Positions 18,481 through 29,400 of a stretch of DNA of 64,000 nt are shown here, piece by piece. The stretch spans positions 2,232,001 to 2,296,000 of the forward strand of contig OX337242.1 of the NCBI GenBank assembly GCA_946965045.2, in the 5' to 3' direction. A program made the position numbers and the translations under genes. Numbering within the stretch: position 1 is the first letter of the stretch; each line of letters opens with the position of its first letter. Origin of the DNA: Epithemia pelagica. Taxonomy: Eukaryota; Bacillariophyta; Bacillariophyceae; Surirellales; Surirellaceae. The notes beneath the pieces are model-generated. The model saw only the letters and a program-made list of their open reading frames with translations. It was not told the DNA's origin and searched no databases.

Positions 18481-19239
18481 GTTGGGTGAGCTTTGTGGTG
18501 CTTCTGACTTTTTTCGTTTTGGAGATTATGGGGGCTAATTCTCAGATCTTATTTTAGAGTCTTTCAAATAGTGAAGCACTTCTTTTTGTGGCATTCGCAC
18601 GACGAGACGAAGTATATCTGCATCTTGATCTCATTCCTTCCCAGGCATAATTGAGATAACGTCCACTCTGACTGCATATTGGATCTTTTGTCGTACTGCT
18701 CCAACCACGTTCGTTCCTGCGCACTCGGAACTCGGAAGCGTCAGAAAAATGAGACAAAGAATCGGTCCTCATCGTTCCGTATCCGCAAAGGATTGTTGTG
18801 GGAAGGATCTTGGAACATCTTGAGATCCTTCGCGAGCAGCTTTGACGGGTCGCCCGAGCCGAAAAGGCCGAACGCGCAAGCCCGAAGAATTTGGGTGTAC
18901 GGTTATGAACTAATAACTGATAACCCAATGCTATGTAATACTTTGAATGAACTCCCGAGCGTGTTGTCAGGAATCGGGACTGGGAGAGGGAGTGCTTTTA
19001 GTTTCACAACGGGAAATGTGTTGATCGAACATTCGGTCAATACTGACATCAAACACGATAGAGAGTACCCGCACAGACGCGATCTGCGATCTGCGCAGCT
19101 CGGGCTCACATTTTCCGCTTTCCACCGCCGAAACAAAATGACCGAGAACGCAAGACTGCCCAATCTCCAATCTCCATGGATGGAACCTCTTATAAAGCAA
19201 ACACACTCCAAAGTCTAAAGAAGAAACACTACACCCATC
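18481..19239. other. Divergent promoter region between proton channel and catalase-like genes
   Basis: 759 bp with no supported coding frame. Overlapping open frames (18554-19218) lack protein character. It contains the TATA box listed separately for the plus-strand gene. Confidence 0.4.
19191..19196 (+). promoter_or_regulatory. TATA box
   Basis: TATAAA lies 44 bp upstream of the ATG at 19240 in a short AT-rich patch, which leaves room for a 5' UTR of about 15-20 nt. Confidence 0.45.
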
Positions 19240-20914
19240 ATGTTACAGAGCTCACCCGAGAACAAAACTTCTTCCGATCACACCAGCACCATGGAAGATA
19301 AACCACAGTGCCCATTTGGTCATTCCTCCAACCCCTTTGACGACACGGCACACAATGAGAATCAACGGTTGGAAGAACTATGGAACGATTTACTTGCAAA
19401 GTTGAAGGCCGAAGGAAGGGATCCAAGGCGCCCACTGGATTCCTTGAAAGAAGAAACAGAAGCAACCAATACAGCATCATCCGAACAAGAAGAACACCAG
19501 GATGGTTCGCTGCCATTGGATCTTCCACCGCGAGTTTGGGTGAGTGCGACACACACCAGCGACCCTCAATTTAATAATGTCCAATATGTATGTCAAACAG
19601 ACAACTCACAGGTTTTTCGTTTGCTGAACCTTTTTGATGTTGAAACCTACCATACAATAAACAATACAGCCCTCCTACGATACTGTCATGAGTGGCATTC
19701 TAAAGGCCGACTACAACCAAACCCTGACCTGCCCAATGGATACTATTGAGCGACCTGATGGCAAAACACTAAGTCCACACGGTGTGGTTTGTAAAGCGAG
19801 ACTCGAACTCTTTGCAGCTCCTTCTTCGGATTTGAATTATACAGGTGTTTTAACACCCGGCTCGCAATGGGACCATTGTTTGTTGCGCTTGTCCTCGGCC
19901 ATGTTACCACCCAATCAAGCCGTGAAGGGGACCTTTGCTCGCAGTATCATGTACACGACAGGCGAAAAGATTCGCAAGGCTCAATTGTACCCCTGTAGTG
20001 CACTCAAAGTGTTTGGTGACGACACTCACCATACGGCCAAAAGTCGCAATGTTTTGTTTGGGGGATCCAAATTGGGACAACGGGAAACGGACTTTTTTGC
20101 CCACTGTCAATGCACCTCCATGACAGAACGCATGCCGGCGGCCGTCAAACCCTTTGTACGCAAATTCTGGCAATACTCCAAATGGCCCTTGTCCTTGGGC
20201 GTTTCAGACTTTTGTAAGCCATTTGACTCCGAAAGCAACTCCACCAAGGGTGGTGACGAGCCGGAACCACACAACTTTCCCTTTGCCCTCATTCTCAAAC
20301 CAAGAATCCAACAACAAGAGTCGACATTAGAAAAAGGCATCGATGCTGCAGATAGCAGCGATGATGAGGCCGATTCAAACCAGGAGGTCAGTGATAAAAA
20401 GAGCTACTCGAGAAAAGGGAGCACAAACACCAGTGATAGTGGTGGAAGTAGCGGTAGACGACGCATCTTGTCAGGTTGGTCGTTTGGGAGTTGTGCAGAC
20501 TCCGCCAGTACCTCGTTTGGTTCCTCATCGGTGGACTCGAATACCAAGGAAAGTTCCTTTGATGCCTTTTTGGACTTTTCCGTGAATAATATTCCACCGG
20601 AAACTCATCTGTTTGATGTGTACGCTTGCCCCACCCCCTACGATGTGGCCGATGCCAGCAAATTGCAACGCATTGGAAAAATTGTCAGCACTTCCACCTT
20701 CATGGAGTCCACACCGAATGACGGTCTCTTTTTCAAACACCAGGCCAAGGAAGAAGATTATGCGTTGCGGCCTGATTGGCCGGAAGCACTGTCCCAACCC
20801 GTAACATTGGATCAAGGCAAGGTCAAGGGTACTATCGGTACCTTGGCTGGATGGAAATTGTTTGAACAACAAATTGAAAAGAAAGAGTATATGGACTTTG
20901 AACAACTGGGTTAA
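19240..20914 (+). CDS. Catalase-superfamily-like protein (2 exons)
   Basis: Exon 1 is 19240-19587 and exon 2 is 19670-20914. The 82-nt intron (GTATGT donor, AATACAG acceptor) resolves the frame change and gives 530 aa. KTLSPHGVVCKARLELF, then YTGVLTPGSQWDHCLLRLSS, then SALKVFG, SRNVLFGGSKLGQRETDFFA and a late FFKHQAKEEDYALRPDWP follow the order of motifs in catalase-like heme proteins (HGxxAKxRxE, TGLF-SG, hxRLSSA, LKFLRDG, FFAN, LFRHQ-EDxxLRPEW). The distal His/Asn and proximal Tyr of true catalases are not evident, so peroxide chemistry cannot be claimed. A Ser/Asp-rich insertion (about residues 320-410) interrupts the domain. A possible alternative start is the Met of MEDKPQCPFG. Assignment is by motif order only. 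Confidence 0.55.
19588..19669 (+). other. 82-nt intron of the catalase-like gene
   Basis: GTATGT donor and CAATACAG acceptor. Removal joins two frames that otherwise overlap out of phase. Confidence 0.8.
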
Positions 20915-20982
20915 CCACGGCTATGTGCAGGACATGGGGTGTGCAGCTCACGTCCCGTCTCGACATTTGCCATTGACATCTG

Positions 20983-21195
20983 TTGGAGTACAATCCACCA
21001 ACACCCGATTCGACGCAAGAAGAAAGTGCTGCTGTTGGCGGTGGCCGTCGATATCGCTTGGTGATCGATCAAGAGATTTTGTCATTGTTGCAATTAATTC
21101 AATCCGTTCGCTACTTTCAATCATCCTGTCCCCGACATCATGGTAACCGGCTCAGGCGAAAAACTACGCTGCTTATAGTCGGACGAAACGAATGA
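20983..21195 (+). other. Coding-like fragment, possible relic
   Basis: A 70-codon frame (EILSLLQLIQSVRYFQSS near its end) has protein-like composition. It resembles YQDILPLLKLIQSHRDLSNS of the NPPY gene at 25141, and about 27 of 35 nucleotides match (caattaattcaatc against aaattaattcaatc). It may be a third fragment of that family. The rest of 20915-21506 shows nothing. Confidence 0.25.
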
Positions 21196-21506
21196 AAATC
21201 AAGGCTCTCGGGATATTGCCTTTATTCAGCGAATGGATTTCGAGTGTAAGAGGGAGCGACAGTCTTCTACATGAGGTCAGGAAAACGACATAAGGTCACC
21301 GAGCCAACCATCTGGATTATACTTGAAAAAGCGATTAGCACAATGAAAAAACGCGAAGAAACTAGTTTCGATTCAAAGCGAAGTAACCTCGCTGTATGTA
21401 ACATAATCAGTTTTAATAGTGTGTGACTACATAACGACCCACCTGAATCAAACGATATGATGAACTCGTCGTCATAATTCTCACATATGTACTGGTTCAC
21501 TATTTT

Positions 21507-22634
21507 TCATGTCCAGAGTTCTGGTCGGATTGAAAACTCGATCAAACGAGCAAAAAGTCTGGAGTTCTTGGTCACAAGCGAAATCGTTTCACAGGAATTT
21601 TCCGTATCTCCGCCCACCACAACAATGCTAGTTGACATGACAACCATGTGACCAAAATCCCGCTTTATTGTCATTTCTGGAAGCTCCCATGTAATGTTTT
21701 TCTCAGTATCCATAACTTCCACAGAACACAAGCTTTGACGTCCGAGGGAGCCTCCTGCAACAATGAGACAGCGTCCCACTTTGGCGATCGCATGCCCTTG
21801 TCGAGGTGTGTTGAGAGCGAGATTCTTGTGTATCTTCCAAGTTGTCGATGACGGGAAAGCAGAGGATAACGTCGTTCCAGATGCATTGAACTCCATGTAT
21901 TCGACAGAGTTCAGCCATCCATCATTCCCACATCCACCAACGACATAAAGACGTTGACCAATCACAGTAATGCCACAGTCACTTCGAGATACAGTCATGT
22001 GTGGTCCGGAACACTGACTCTCACATGCTGTATCGATGATGTCGACAGATGAAACGAATTCCCTTTGATGGCTTCCACCCACCACGACAATGTATCGGTC
22101 ACATACAACAGTGGCGGCACAACCATATCCTTTGGACGTCAAACGACAATCCAATGTCTTCCATCGCGTCCCGGTGTTGTCGTTGGTAGATAATGGCTCA
22201 AGCAAATTTCGGACAGATATTTGTTCAATTGTATCCAAGTACGACGAGTAATTCAACCCTCCAATTGCGTAAATACAACCATTGCAGACAACAGTTGCAT
22301 GCATCGATCGGCTTTCGTTCATACGTGGTCCCACTCGCCACGCTGTGCCACATTCCCCAACATTCAAAAGAAGAACGGAACTTGTGTGATTGTCAATCGT
22401 CTGTTGTAATCCGCCAAATACAACAAGCGTCTCTTGGTTCGTATCTGGGTCAGTAACGAGAAGAGAACTTGTGTACATACGCCGGCCTTCCGGCAGTGGA
22501 GGCGATCTGGTTAACTTCCATTGTGGTTCATCTGTTGGGACGTTGCAGTCCGCAAAGGCCAGTCCAGAGAGGTGGGCTTGTTCGTAAATCTTCATGCTGT
22601 GCCAATGACGCTTGTTCTCGACCGTCGTGATCAA
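21507..22634 (-). CDS. Kelch-repeat beta-propeller protein
   Basis: 375 aa. At least five Kelch blades are visible through their G-G doublets preceded by hydrophobic strands: ETLVVFGG, CIYAIGG, YIVVVGG, RLYVVGG, CLIVAGG and SIVVVGG, each followed by a Trp or Tyr strand and spaced about 45-60 residues. There is no BTB, F-box or membrane segment in the frame, so it is a stand-alone propeller, usually a protein-interaction scaffold. The ATG at 22634 opens the frame with no upstream stop issue. A decayed paralogue lies at 60968-62051 in the same window with colinear blades. Confidence 0.85.
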   Translation of the reverse strand: MITTVENKRHWHSMKIYEQAHLSGLAFADCNVPTDEPQWKLTRSPPLPEGRRMYTSSLLVTDPDTNQETLVVFGGLQQTIDNHTSSVLLLNVGECGTAWRVGPRMNESRSMHATVVCNGCIYAIGGLNYSSYLDTIEQISVRNLLEPLSTNDNTGTRWKTLDCRLTSKGYGCAATVVCDRYIVVVGGSHQREFVSSVDIIDTACESQCSGPHMTVSRSDCGITVIGQRLYVVGGCGNDGWLNSVEYMEFNASGTTLSSAFPSSTTWKIHKNLALNTPRQGHAIAKVGRCLIVAGGSLGRQSLCSVEVMDTEKNITWELPEMTIKRDFGHMVVMSTSIVVVGGDTENSCETISLVTKNSRLFARLIEFSIRPELWT

Positions 22635-22861
22635 TCCACAACTCTTTGTTTTGTGTCATGAGACCCATGAGTGTGCCATTACATCAAATGGTTCCACCAA
22701 AACCCATCGCATGAGCGAAAAACCAATCCTCCACCTTTTGGTATCCATATGTTGGTTCGAAGTTTCGCGTCCGTTTTTTTTAACGCATCTTTGTGCTTTC
22801 CCCTCAAAACTCGAAACCCAACCCATCACGAGTCACGAATTGTGGATCGCGGATGCTCGCG

Positions 22862-23400
22862 AAGAGCTTCAGTCCCGCATGACTGACTCATCGAGTCACA
22901 TTTTTTGGAGAAACTCCATCCATGGCGTGTCACATCGCCGCTTCTGCACGATCATTGGCATCCTCGATGCCGTCGTCACCCAATGAGTTGAACCCTGTGT
23001 CCTTGTGACAGGTCCGGCCACTCATGACATGATTTCCTAGTGTCATCTGGTCCTTATCAGTATGAACATCCTCAAGGAGCGGGTCTTGACAAGTCTCCAT
23101 TTCCAAGTCTTCGGTACTGCAGATTGCCCAAACGCTCCTCTGCTTCGATGGGAGCCGTGCGTCGCATGGATAGCCACCCGAAGCTTGGTTGCAAGTTGGC
23201 TTTCACCTGGTCCCGTTTGAGGCAAAATCAAGGCGTGTCTCTCAAACGCCCATATCCTCGACAACGGAAACAGGCATGTATGACAATGAGCTCGGATGAA
23301 CAGAAAGTGTCGTTGAAAAGCGAAAAGCATGATTTGAGAAGAGTGGACAAACAAAACCATGACACCCGTCATCGACTCATCCACCCTATCTCCATAGCCT
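22862..23400 (+). pseudogene. Internally deleted copy of the NPPY methyltransferase-like gene
   Basis: Starts with the same 5' flank as the intact gene (cagtcccgcatga), then ggcatcctcgatgccgtcgtc and ttgaaccc. It then jumps straight to the segment equivalent to residues about 180 onward (ctcatgacatgatt) and follows it to the basic C-terminus (KSPFPSLRYCRLPKRSSASM, QGVSLKRPYPRQRK). About 470 bp, including the NPPY motif, are missing, and stops interrupt the 5' part. The copy lies about 2.2 kb upstream in the same orientation. The intact gene is at 25141-26088. Confidence 0.75.
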
Positions 23401-23904
23401 TGATGACTTTGAGATTGTGTTGTAGGAACAGTCTTCTCAAGGGATGAACAGTGTTCTTCAGCAACGTTCGGACAAGGCGATTGCTTGATTACGAGGCATG
23501 TCCTACGGCAGACAATTCAGTTACAGATGCAACGGATTCGTTCAAGAACAGTCTTCAGAATATTACTCGCAACATTATGTCTTCGATGTCCTCGTGGTGC
23601 GTTTATCAACACCATGCTCATTGATCGACAATGGCCACCATTGGGACAAACCAACGTTGGGACGCTGGTTTCACAACTCCCTGTATCCAAGCGAGGTTGA
23701 TTCACTCTTGCCATTTTTTAAGGCGCGCCTCGATAGACAACAATGATGACGGCCATTTTATATCGAATCGAGAAAGTTCCGAAAAGGCAAGAAATAGACT
23801 AGGTAGACGAAATGGCTGAATCGAAAGGCTGCAGGACCAAGAATGCATGTGTCTGAGTTTCTTTGTTCTTGTCTGGTTTATGATAAAAAACACCATGACG
23901 ATTA
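23401..23904. other. Intergenic with an unassigned 82-codon open frame
   Basis: A plus-strand frame 23498-23746 ends HHWDKPTLGRWFHNSLYPSE and so on, and has plausible composition but no recognised domain. It overlaps a second open frame (23485-23700) equally without support. I do not call a gene. Confidence 0.25.
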
Positions 23905-24852
23905 TTATTGCATATGCTTGGGACAAGGGAGTTCTCCAGAATCCTCCATCTCCTTGTAAAGTTGCAGACACAGTGCCAGTGCGTCGGGCTCGGTATGAAA
24001 GAGGTATTTAAGGCATTCGAGCACGTTGAGTCGATAATCTCCGCCAACAAAGGTTGGGATTTTTTCGGAGGAAGGCATCAAGTCGATTTCTCCCGCCAAG
24101 GCCGATTCATAATCGTCGTAGGCCACGAATCCCCATTTCTTGAGAGCTCGGGGCCCCATTTCCTTGAAAAATTCCTTCATTTTGTCGTCTGGTCGAATGG
24201 AAATCATTCGAGCGAGTTTGAGTGGAATCAGTGATGTTACATCGGTATTACGTCGTTTCGTATCCATATCGTATTTATTCCAATCAAAATCAACCATATC
24301 CGAAAAGGAAATGATTCCCTTGGTTGTCGCCATGGGATACGATCGAATGATACTCCGGGCCATGAGGGCAAACATTTTGAGGGACAAGTCCTTCCATTCG
24401 TCAGTTTGATCCTCCTTGGCAGGGTAGTATTCATCACCATAGTATTCATGAGTCCATTGCAAAGGGGCTCCATTCTTTGCCACAAGATTGGGATCTACCA
24501 CCATGAGACCACAAGACCAGACCTTGATAAGATACTTCATAACCTCTGACGTCCACGTTCCGTGAAGCCATCCAAATCGCCGTTCGGCTTCTTCCAATTG
24601 TTGCAGCCGTTCCACTACCACCTTGGCCAGTCGGCTTTCGTCCTCATCGATTGGAGCACCCACGGTTGCCACACATGTTGCCCATAACATCTCTTTGGGG
24701 TGTACCTTTGGAAGGTTGCGGGTGGCACGAACCTTGAGGTAAACTTGTGCACGAGACTTGGATAGTTGAAAGGTTGAAAAGAGATCTTGTTCCTCCTCGC
24801 TGAGGTCTAGGGCCCCCGGTGCCTCACGCCAAGTGTTGCACGAAGCGTCCAT
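23905..24852 (-). CDS. Possible CRAL-TRIO (Sec14-like) lipid-binding protein
   Basis: 315 aa from the ATG at 24852 (a second ATG at 24876 would add 8 residues). The central part (about 165-260) reads SLKMFALMARSIIRSYPMAT, TKGIISFSDMVDFDWNKYDM, then SLIPLKLARMISIRPDDKMK. This resembles the CRAL-TRIO order of an N-terminal helix, a strand with a DxxG-like turn, a second Y/P-rich segment and a Pro-Arg block. The N-terminal half is helical and acidic, with no signal peptide or membrane helix. CRAL-TRIO proteins carry phosphoinositides or other hydrophobic ligands. The match is weak, and an unrelated conserved protein is quite possible. Confidence 0.45.
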   Translation of the reverse strand: MDASCNTWREAPGALDLSEEEQDLFSTFQLSKSRAQVYLKVRATRNLPKVHPKEMLWATCVATVGAPIDEDESRLAKVVVERLQQLEEAERRFGWLHGTWTSEVMKYLIKVWSCGLMVVDPNLVAKNGAPLQWTHEYYGDEYYPAKEDQTDEWKDLSLKMFALMARSIIRSYPMATTKGIISFSDMVDFDWNKYDMDTKRRNTDVTSLIPLKLARMISIRPDDKMKEFFKEMGPRALKKWGFVAYDDYESALAGEIDLMPSSEKIPTFVGGDYRLNVLECLKYLFHTEPDALALCLQLYKEMEDSGELPCPKHMQ

Positions 24853-25140
24853 TGTACTCGCTGAGGTCTGTTTCAAGAAGCAGTTCTCTTCTGTGATAAA
24901 GTTTCATGCTCTCGAGAGCAAGCCTCGAGGAAATGATCGTTTCTATCGCACAAACAATGCGTGGCATGGTTGAGGCCACCAATGCAGCTGATGGGTGGGT
25001 GGGGTGCGATCGCATGCTGAACGCACGATCGACCATGAAGAATCGAAAATCTGCCCCATTAACTTCTGCTAGAACAGTCCCGCATGATTCATCAATTCCA
25101 CCATGGCGTCATGTTTTCTCGGTCGTCTTCTGATTATTCA

Positions 25141-26088
25141 ATGGCATCCTCGATGCCGTCGTCACTCAAGCACTTGAACCCCGTGGTTGGTGGCAAGAGA
25201 TGGAACGAAAACGACTTTCCATTTGAATCCAATTACAATGATCACTTTGAAACACCCTTGGTGGCTGTGGCGTATCAAGATATTCTTCCATTGTTGAAAT
25301 TAATTCAATCTCATCGAGATCTTTCAAATTCTCGTGATAATCCACAAAAGAAAAGGAAACACAACAAGAAAGATTCTGCCTTGATTCTCTATGATCCTTA
25401 TTACTGCAATGGAAGGGCCAAAGTCTTGCTGCAACAGATTGGATTTGAGAATGTGATTCACGAGAAGCGTGATTTTTACCGTGACATGGAACAAGAGCAA
25501 GTGCCGAGGCACCATGTCCTTATAACCAATCCACCCTATTCGGATTTGCACAAACAAAAATGCCTCGAATTTTGCCTTACACAAACCACGGTTCCATTCT
25601 TTTTGCTCATGCCCAATTATGTGGCGTCGCGAAACTATTTTCGAGAGGCTGTGACAGGTTCGGCTACTCATGACATGATTTACCTTGTTCCATCGGGTCC
25701 TTATGAGTATGAGCATCCTCACGGAACGGGTCATGACAAGTCACCCTTTCAAAGTCTCTGGTACTGCGGATTGCCCAAACGCTCCTCTGTTTCAATGGAA
25801 GCCGTACGTCGCATGGAGGAGAAGGACCCAACGTTTGGCGGCAAGTTGGTGTTCACCTGGTCCAGTTTGATGCAACATCAGGGGTTGTCCCTCAAACGCC
25901 CAAATCCCCGACAACGGAAACGGAAACGTGCGAAAACGATCGCAGATGAACCGAATGAGTCGCTGGAAAGGACAAATCATGATTCGACAAGAGTGGACAA
26001 ACCTAACGACGACAACCGTCATGGATCGAAACGAAAGGAAAGCAAATATCGAGACAAAGATGGTTCAAGAAAAAGAAAAAGATTCTAA
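25141..26088 (+). CDS. NPPY-motif methyltransferase-like protein
   Basis: 315 aa from the ATG at 25141. A frame-open ATG at 25084 would add 19 unconvincing residues, and the paralogous copy supports a shorter start. LILYDPYYCNGRAKVLLQQI is followed by HHVLITNPPYSDLHKQKCLE and PFFLLMPNYVASRNYFREAV. NPPY is motif IV of amino-methylating class I methyltransferases, acting on N6-adenine, N4-cytosine or glutamine. The upstream acidic YDPYY block stands where motif I is expected but lacks the usual glycine-rich loop. The C-terminal 70 residues are strongly basic (RQRKRKRAK, GSRKRKRF), like nuclear localisation and nucleic-acid-binding tails. A nuclear RNA or DNA substrate is therefore a reasonable inference. 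A deleted copy lies upstream at 22862-23400. Confidence 0.6.
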   Translation: MASSMPSSLKHLNPVVGGKRWNENDFPFESNYNDHFETPLVAVAYQDILPLLKLIQSHRDLSNSRDNPQKKRKHNKKDSALILYDPYYCNGRAKVLLQQIGFENVIHEKRDFYRDMEQEQVPRHHVLITNPPYSDLHKQKCLEFCLTQTTVPFFLLMPNYVASRNYFREAVTGSATHDMIYLVPSGPYEYEHPHGTGHDKSPFQSLWYCGLPKRSSVSMEAVRRMEEKDPTFGGKLVFTWSSLMQHQGLSLKRPNPRQRKRKRAKTIADEPNESLERTNHDSTRVDKPNDDNRHGSKRKESKYRDKDGSRKRKRF

Positions 26089-26100
26089 TCGAGAAACGGC

Positions 26101-26440
26101 TTGTCATCTTGTGCACTAAGGACTTGTTTGCCGACTTCCCCAATCTATATTCTTGGCTTTCGCCGCATGCTTCTTCGAGACAACCTTGCGCCGTTTTGGA
26201 ACCACGGGAGCCTCAGAGAGAATTTGTCCTACCTATCTGTTTTCAATTGGCGATTAAACGAAAACGTTCTATTGATCGGATTGTCTACGTGCTCTACGTC
26301 TACATCACAGGGTCGTGGAATCAACACAGTGAAAACGCTCCGTCAAAGTCTCGTCCTGAGCTCCTCTTCCTCGACGCCATACACAACACAAGCTGGCCAG
26401 TCCAAGTCCTCATAAGCAAGAATCACACAAATCGGAGAAC
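26101..26440 (-). other. Coding-like remnant or unresolved exons
   Basis: On the minus strand, short segments with protein character alternate with stops: EDLDWPACVVYGVEEEELRT, then VFTVLIPRPCDVDVEHVDNP, then EAPVVPKRRKVVSKKHAAKA ending at a stop near 26117. Composition (acidic then basic tail) resembles a real C-terminus. No splice sites join the pieces convincingly. It may be a decayed gene or terminal exons. Function unknown. Confidence 0.25.
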
Positions 26441-26450
26441 GCCGACTTTG

Positions 26451-29400
26451 CTACTTGGACGGTTCATCGGAGAGCATAACGTCTTGGTTGCAAAGAGGAC
26501 AACACGCTTTGGTTTGAAGCCAGGTGTCCAAACATGCCACGTGAAATACATGCTGACATGAATGCAACTGTCGCAGGTTCTCCTCTGTAGTATCGGCATC
26601 AAAATCTCCCAGGCAAATGGGGCAGCGACGATCATTTATCGAATTGCCTTCCGAAGAGGCTTCGTCGGGGCAACACTTCTTGTCCAACTCGGATAAGTAC
26701 TTTGCAGGGCTGATCAACGACGAATTGCTCTCCAATTTGGCTTTTGATTCGTCTGTCCAGGTTTCATTCACTTTCCGGCCCACGCGTTCCGTTAGTTCAA
26801 GTAGTCCTTCATAGGTCAACCCATCGACATCCATCGCATCGCCCTGTGCTTCACTGAGGCGACTTTCGAGATCGCCTCGGCGGACCATACCACGTTCCGT
26901 ACACATCATGACGGTCAATGTTGCTGACGGAGCGAGTCCAAGTTCTTTCAATGACTTTGTCCCATGAGCTTCCAGACTGAACTCACGTTTAGGGAGTGCC
27001 AACAAGAGAGTAAACCCTTTCAGAGAAAGCGGCCGTGCGAAAGCGGGGTCCTTTATCATTTGAGGGCCATGTGGAGTCATGACATGTTTGCTTTGAGCAA
27101 CACCAGGGACTGAATGTTTCTGTGCTACAAACTCTGGATCCACAAACTTCTCGATATGTTCATACAAATCGGACAATTTGTCTTCTCCATCAAACTCTTC
27201 TGTTATTGACGATGGATCTCCGGGTAGCCGAATTTTTAATCGACAAGTAGACCCTGAGGATCGCTTGCTCTTGTAGGGAGACGACCGCGCCAAAACCGCA
27301 GGTTTCTTGGCCGCTTCGTGGTTTGGTCCGGAGGAAGTATTTATCGTTGTCCCCATTCCCCAACTATCGTTCCAGTTGTTATCACTGTTGAATGCGTCCC
27401 CATATCCATCATCATAGAACTCAGTGTTCTTTTGTGAGTCATCGTCATTGGAATGCCCATCATCCTCGCCCCACGACTCGTCATTCTCCAAGGGTACCGC
27501 AGAAGCAACAGGAGGTACCTTTGGCTGCGGCAACGCCTCATCATCATTAAGAATATCTATACGAGCATTTATTTGCTCCTGCAATCGCCCGGCACGAATG
27601 TAATCGCGCTCTCCGGCCACCACTTCCATTCGCTCATTCAAGAATTCCAGATGATGGAGCCCTTCTTGCAACTTTCCGGCCCTTACATAATTACCCATGG
27701 CTGCCGCATCTTCAATTTGCTGACGAACATCATCAATGCAAGTAATCTTCTTGTTCTTAACCACCGATGGCGGAAGATCAACGGGCTTTGTTTCTTTATC
27801 ATTCTCGTCTCCAGGAGGGGGAGCTTTGAGTGATGGCTTGTCGGCTGCGGCTCTCTTGTTTGAGAGCGATGTAACTCTCATCGCCACATCTCTGACAGAG
27901 GTCGAAGATTCGGTCACAACCATCGGCGGAGTTTCGATACGGGACAGAACACCTTCAAGTTTAACATTAAGAGAAGATATTTTGTCCAAGAGTTTCGAGT
28001 GTTTCCTGTCATGTCCTTCGTCGTCCTCCATAGCACAGGCTCCAGAGTGTCCGAAGAAGGATGGCTTGATGGAGTTATCACGAGTCCATGACTGCACTTC
28101 TTTTAGGATCAAACTTCGATTCTGGTAGAAATGAAGCCAGATTGGTCGAGCAAAAGGACCGAGATACTTCGCAGAAGAAGAAGACGATGATGTCAGCTTT
28201 TCTTGAGTTTCGTCCATATCTTCTTCTTGTTCTTCGTCGTCGCTGATATCTTCCTCTTGTTCTTCGTCGTCACCGTCTTGAATCCCGAAGTTATCGTCAT
28301 CCTTCCATATTTCATTGGCTTCCTTGGTTTCGTCATTTTCGGCCTCAACGTTCAACACCATCTTGAGCATATCCAACATGGCATATCGCACCGTGCCAAT
28401 TCGTAGCTTGTTTTCGTATATGGCGACATGTCTCGGTACAAAATCTTCATGGACTATGCCGCCCGTTTTGAGTAAATGACCGGTCCGTTGAAAGGATCCC
28501 TCTTTGACTGTGCCTTCCCATCCTCCATGACCAGGCTCGAGATAATAAGGATGTTCGGCCCCCAAGATCAGTCCTTGAATCGATATCAAAACCTGATTCA
28601 AGGTGGAAATGTTTGGACGCCATTTGGGACCGCTCCATGTACCCAATAACGAGAGACAAACCTTGCCATTGGCGTAGAGATTAGGACCAAACCGTACTGT
28701 TCCACCACCAGTCGTCAACAGCTCCACCTTGGGTGGTTCTGTTGGATAGGATCCAGGGACGTAAATATCAAACACAAACAAGCCACCGGAATAAGGAGTA
28801 GGACCAGGTAAGGCTGCGGGTATCATAGCTCGCAAAAACTGGGGAGTTTCCTCGTCAAAGCGGACAAAAACGGAGCATCGTGGATCAGAGGGCAAGGAAT
28901 CATTCATTGTTTCCAGTTCCTTGAACAGCTTTCGAAGACATTTTGGGCTGCTGCCCCCTGCAGTTTCTAGGTTATGTTTCTTGTTGAACACCGATGATTC
29001 ACGAATTCCTTCTGCAGGGGCACACAGTGGTGTGCTCTTGAGATACTCCTTCCAGTCCTCCTCAAAGGCCTTGTCGGTTTCCTTAGGAGAACTAGCAGGC
29101 AACAGTGAAGAAGCGACAACAGAGGCTTCCATCTTCTGTGCACCAACGCTACTACTAGCTGCGTCTTGAACGCTCTGTGAAAGATCCATCGCTTCCGTAT
29201 CCTCTGTGGCCGTAATCACTGCTGAGGCTGGTGCAGCCTTCAGTGATACAGCACTCGACGAACCGGAATCGAGTCCAGTGTTCTCCTGTAGAAAGGGTTC
29301 CTGCGTGGAACCTTTTTCAGAGATGACACCTGAAGAGTTTTCTGGGGCACTTGTTGCCGCGTCCCCGGAAGGAGCAAGTTTTTGAATGCGCAAATCGGCG

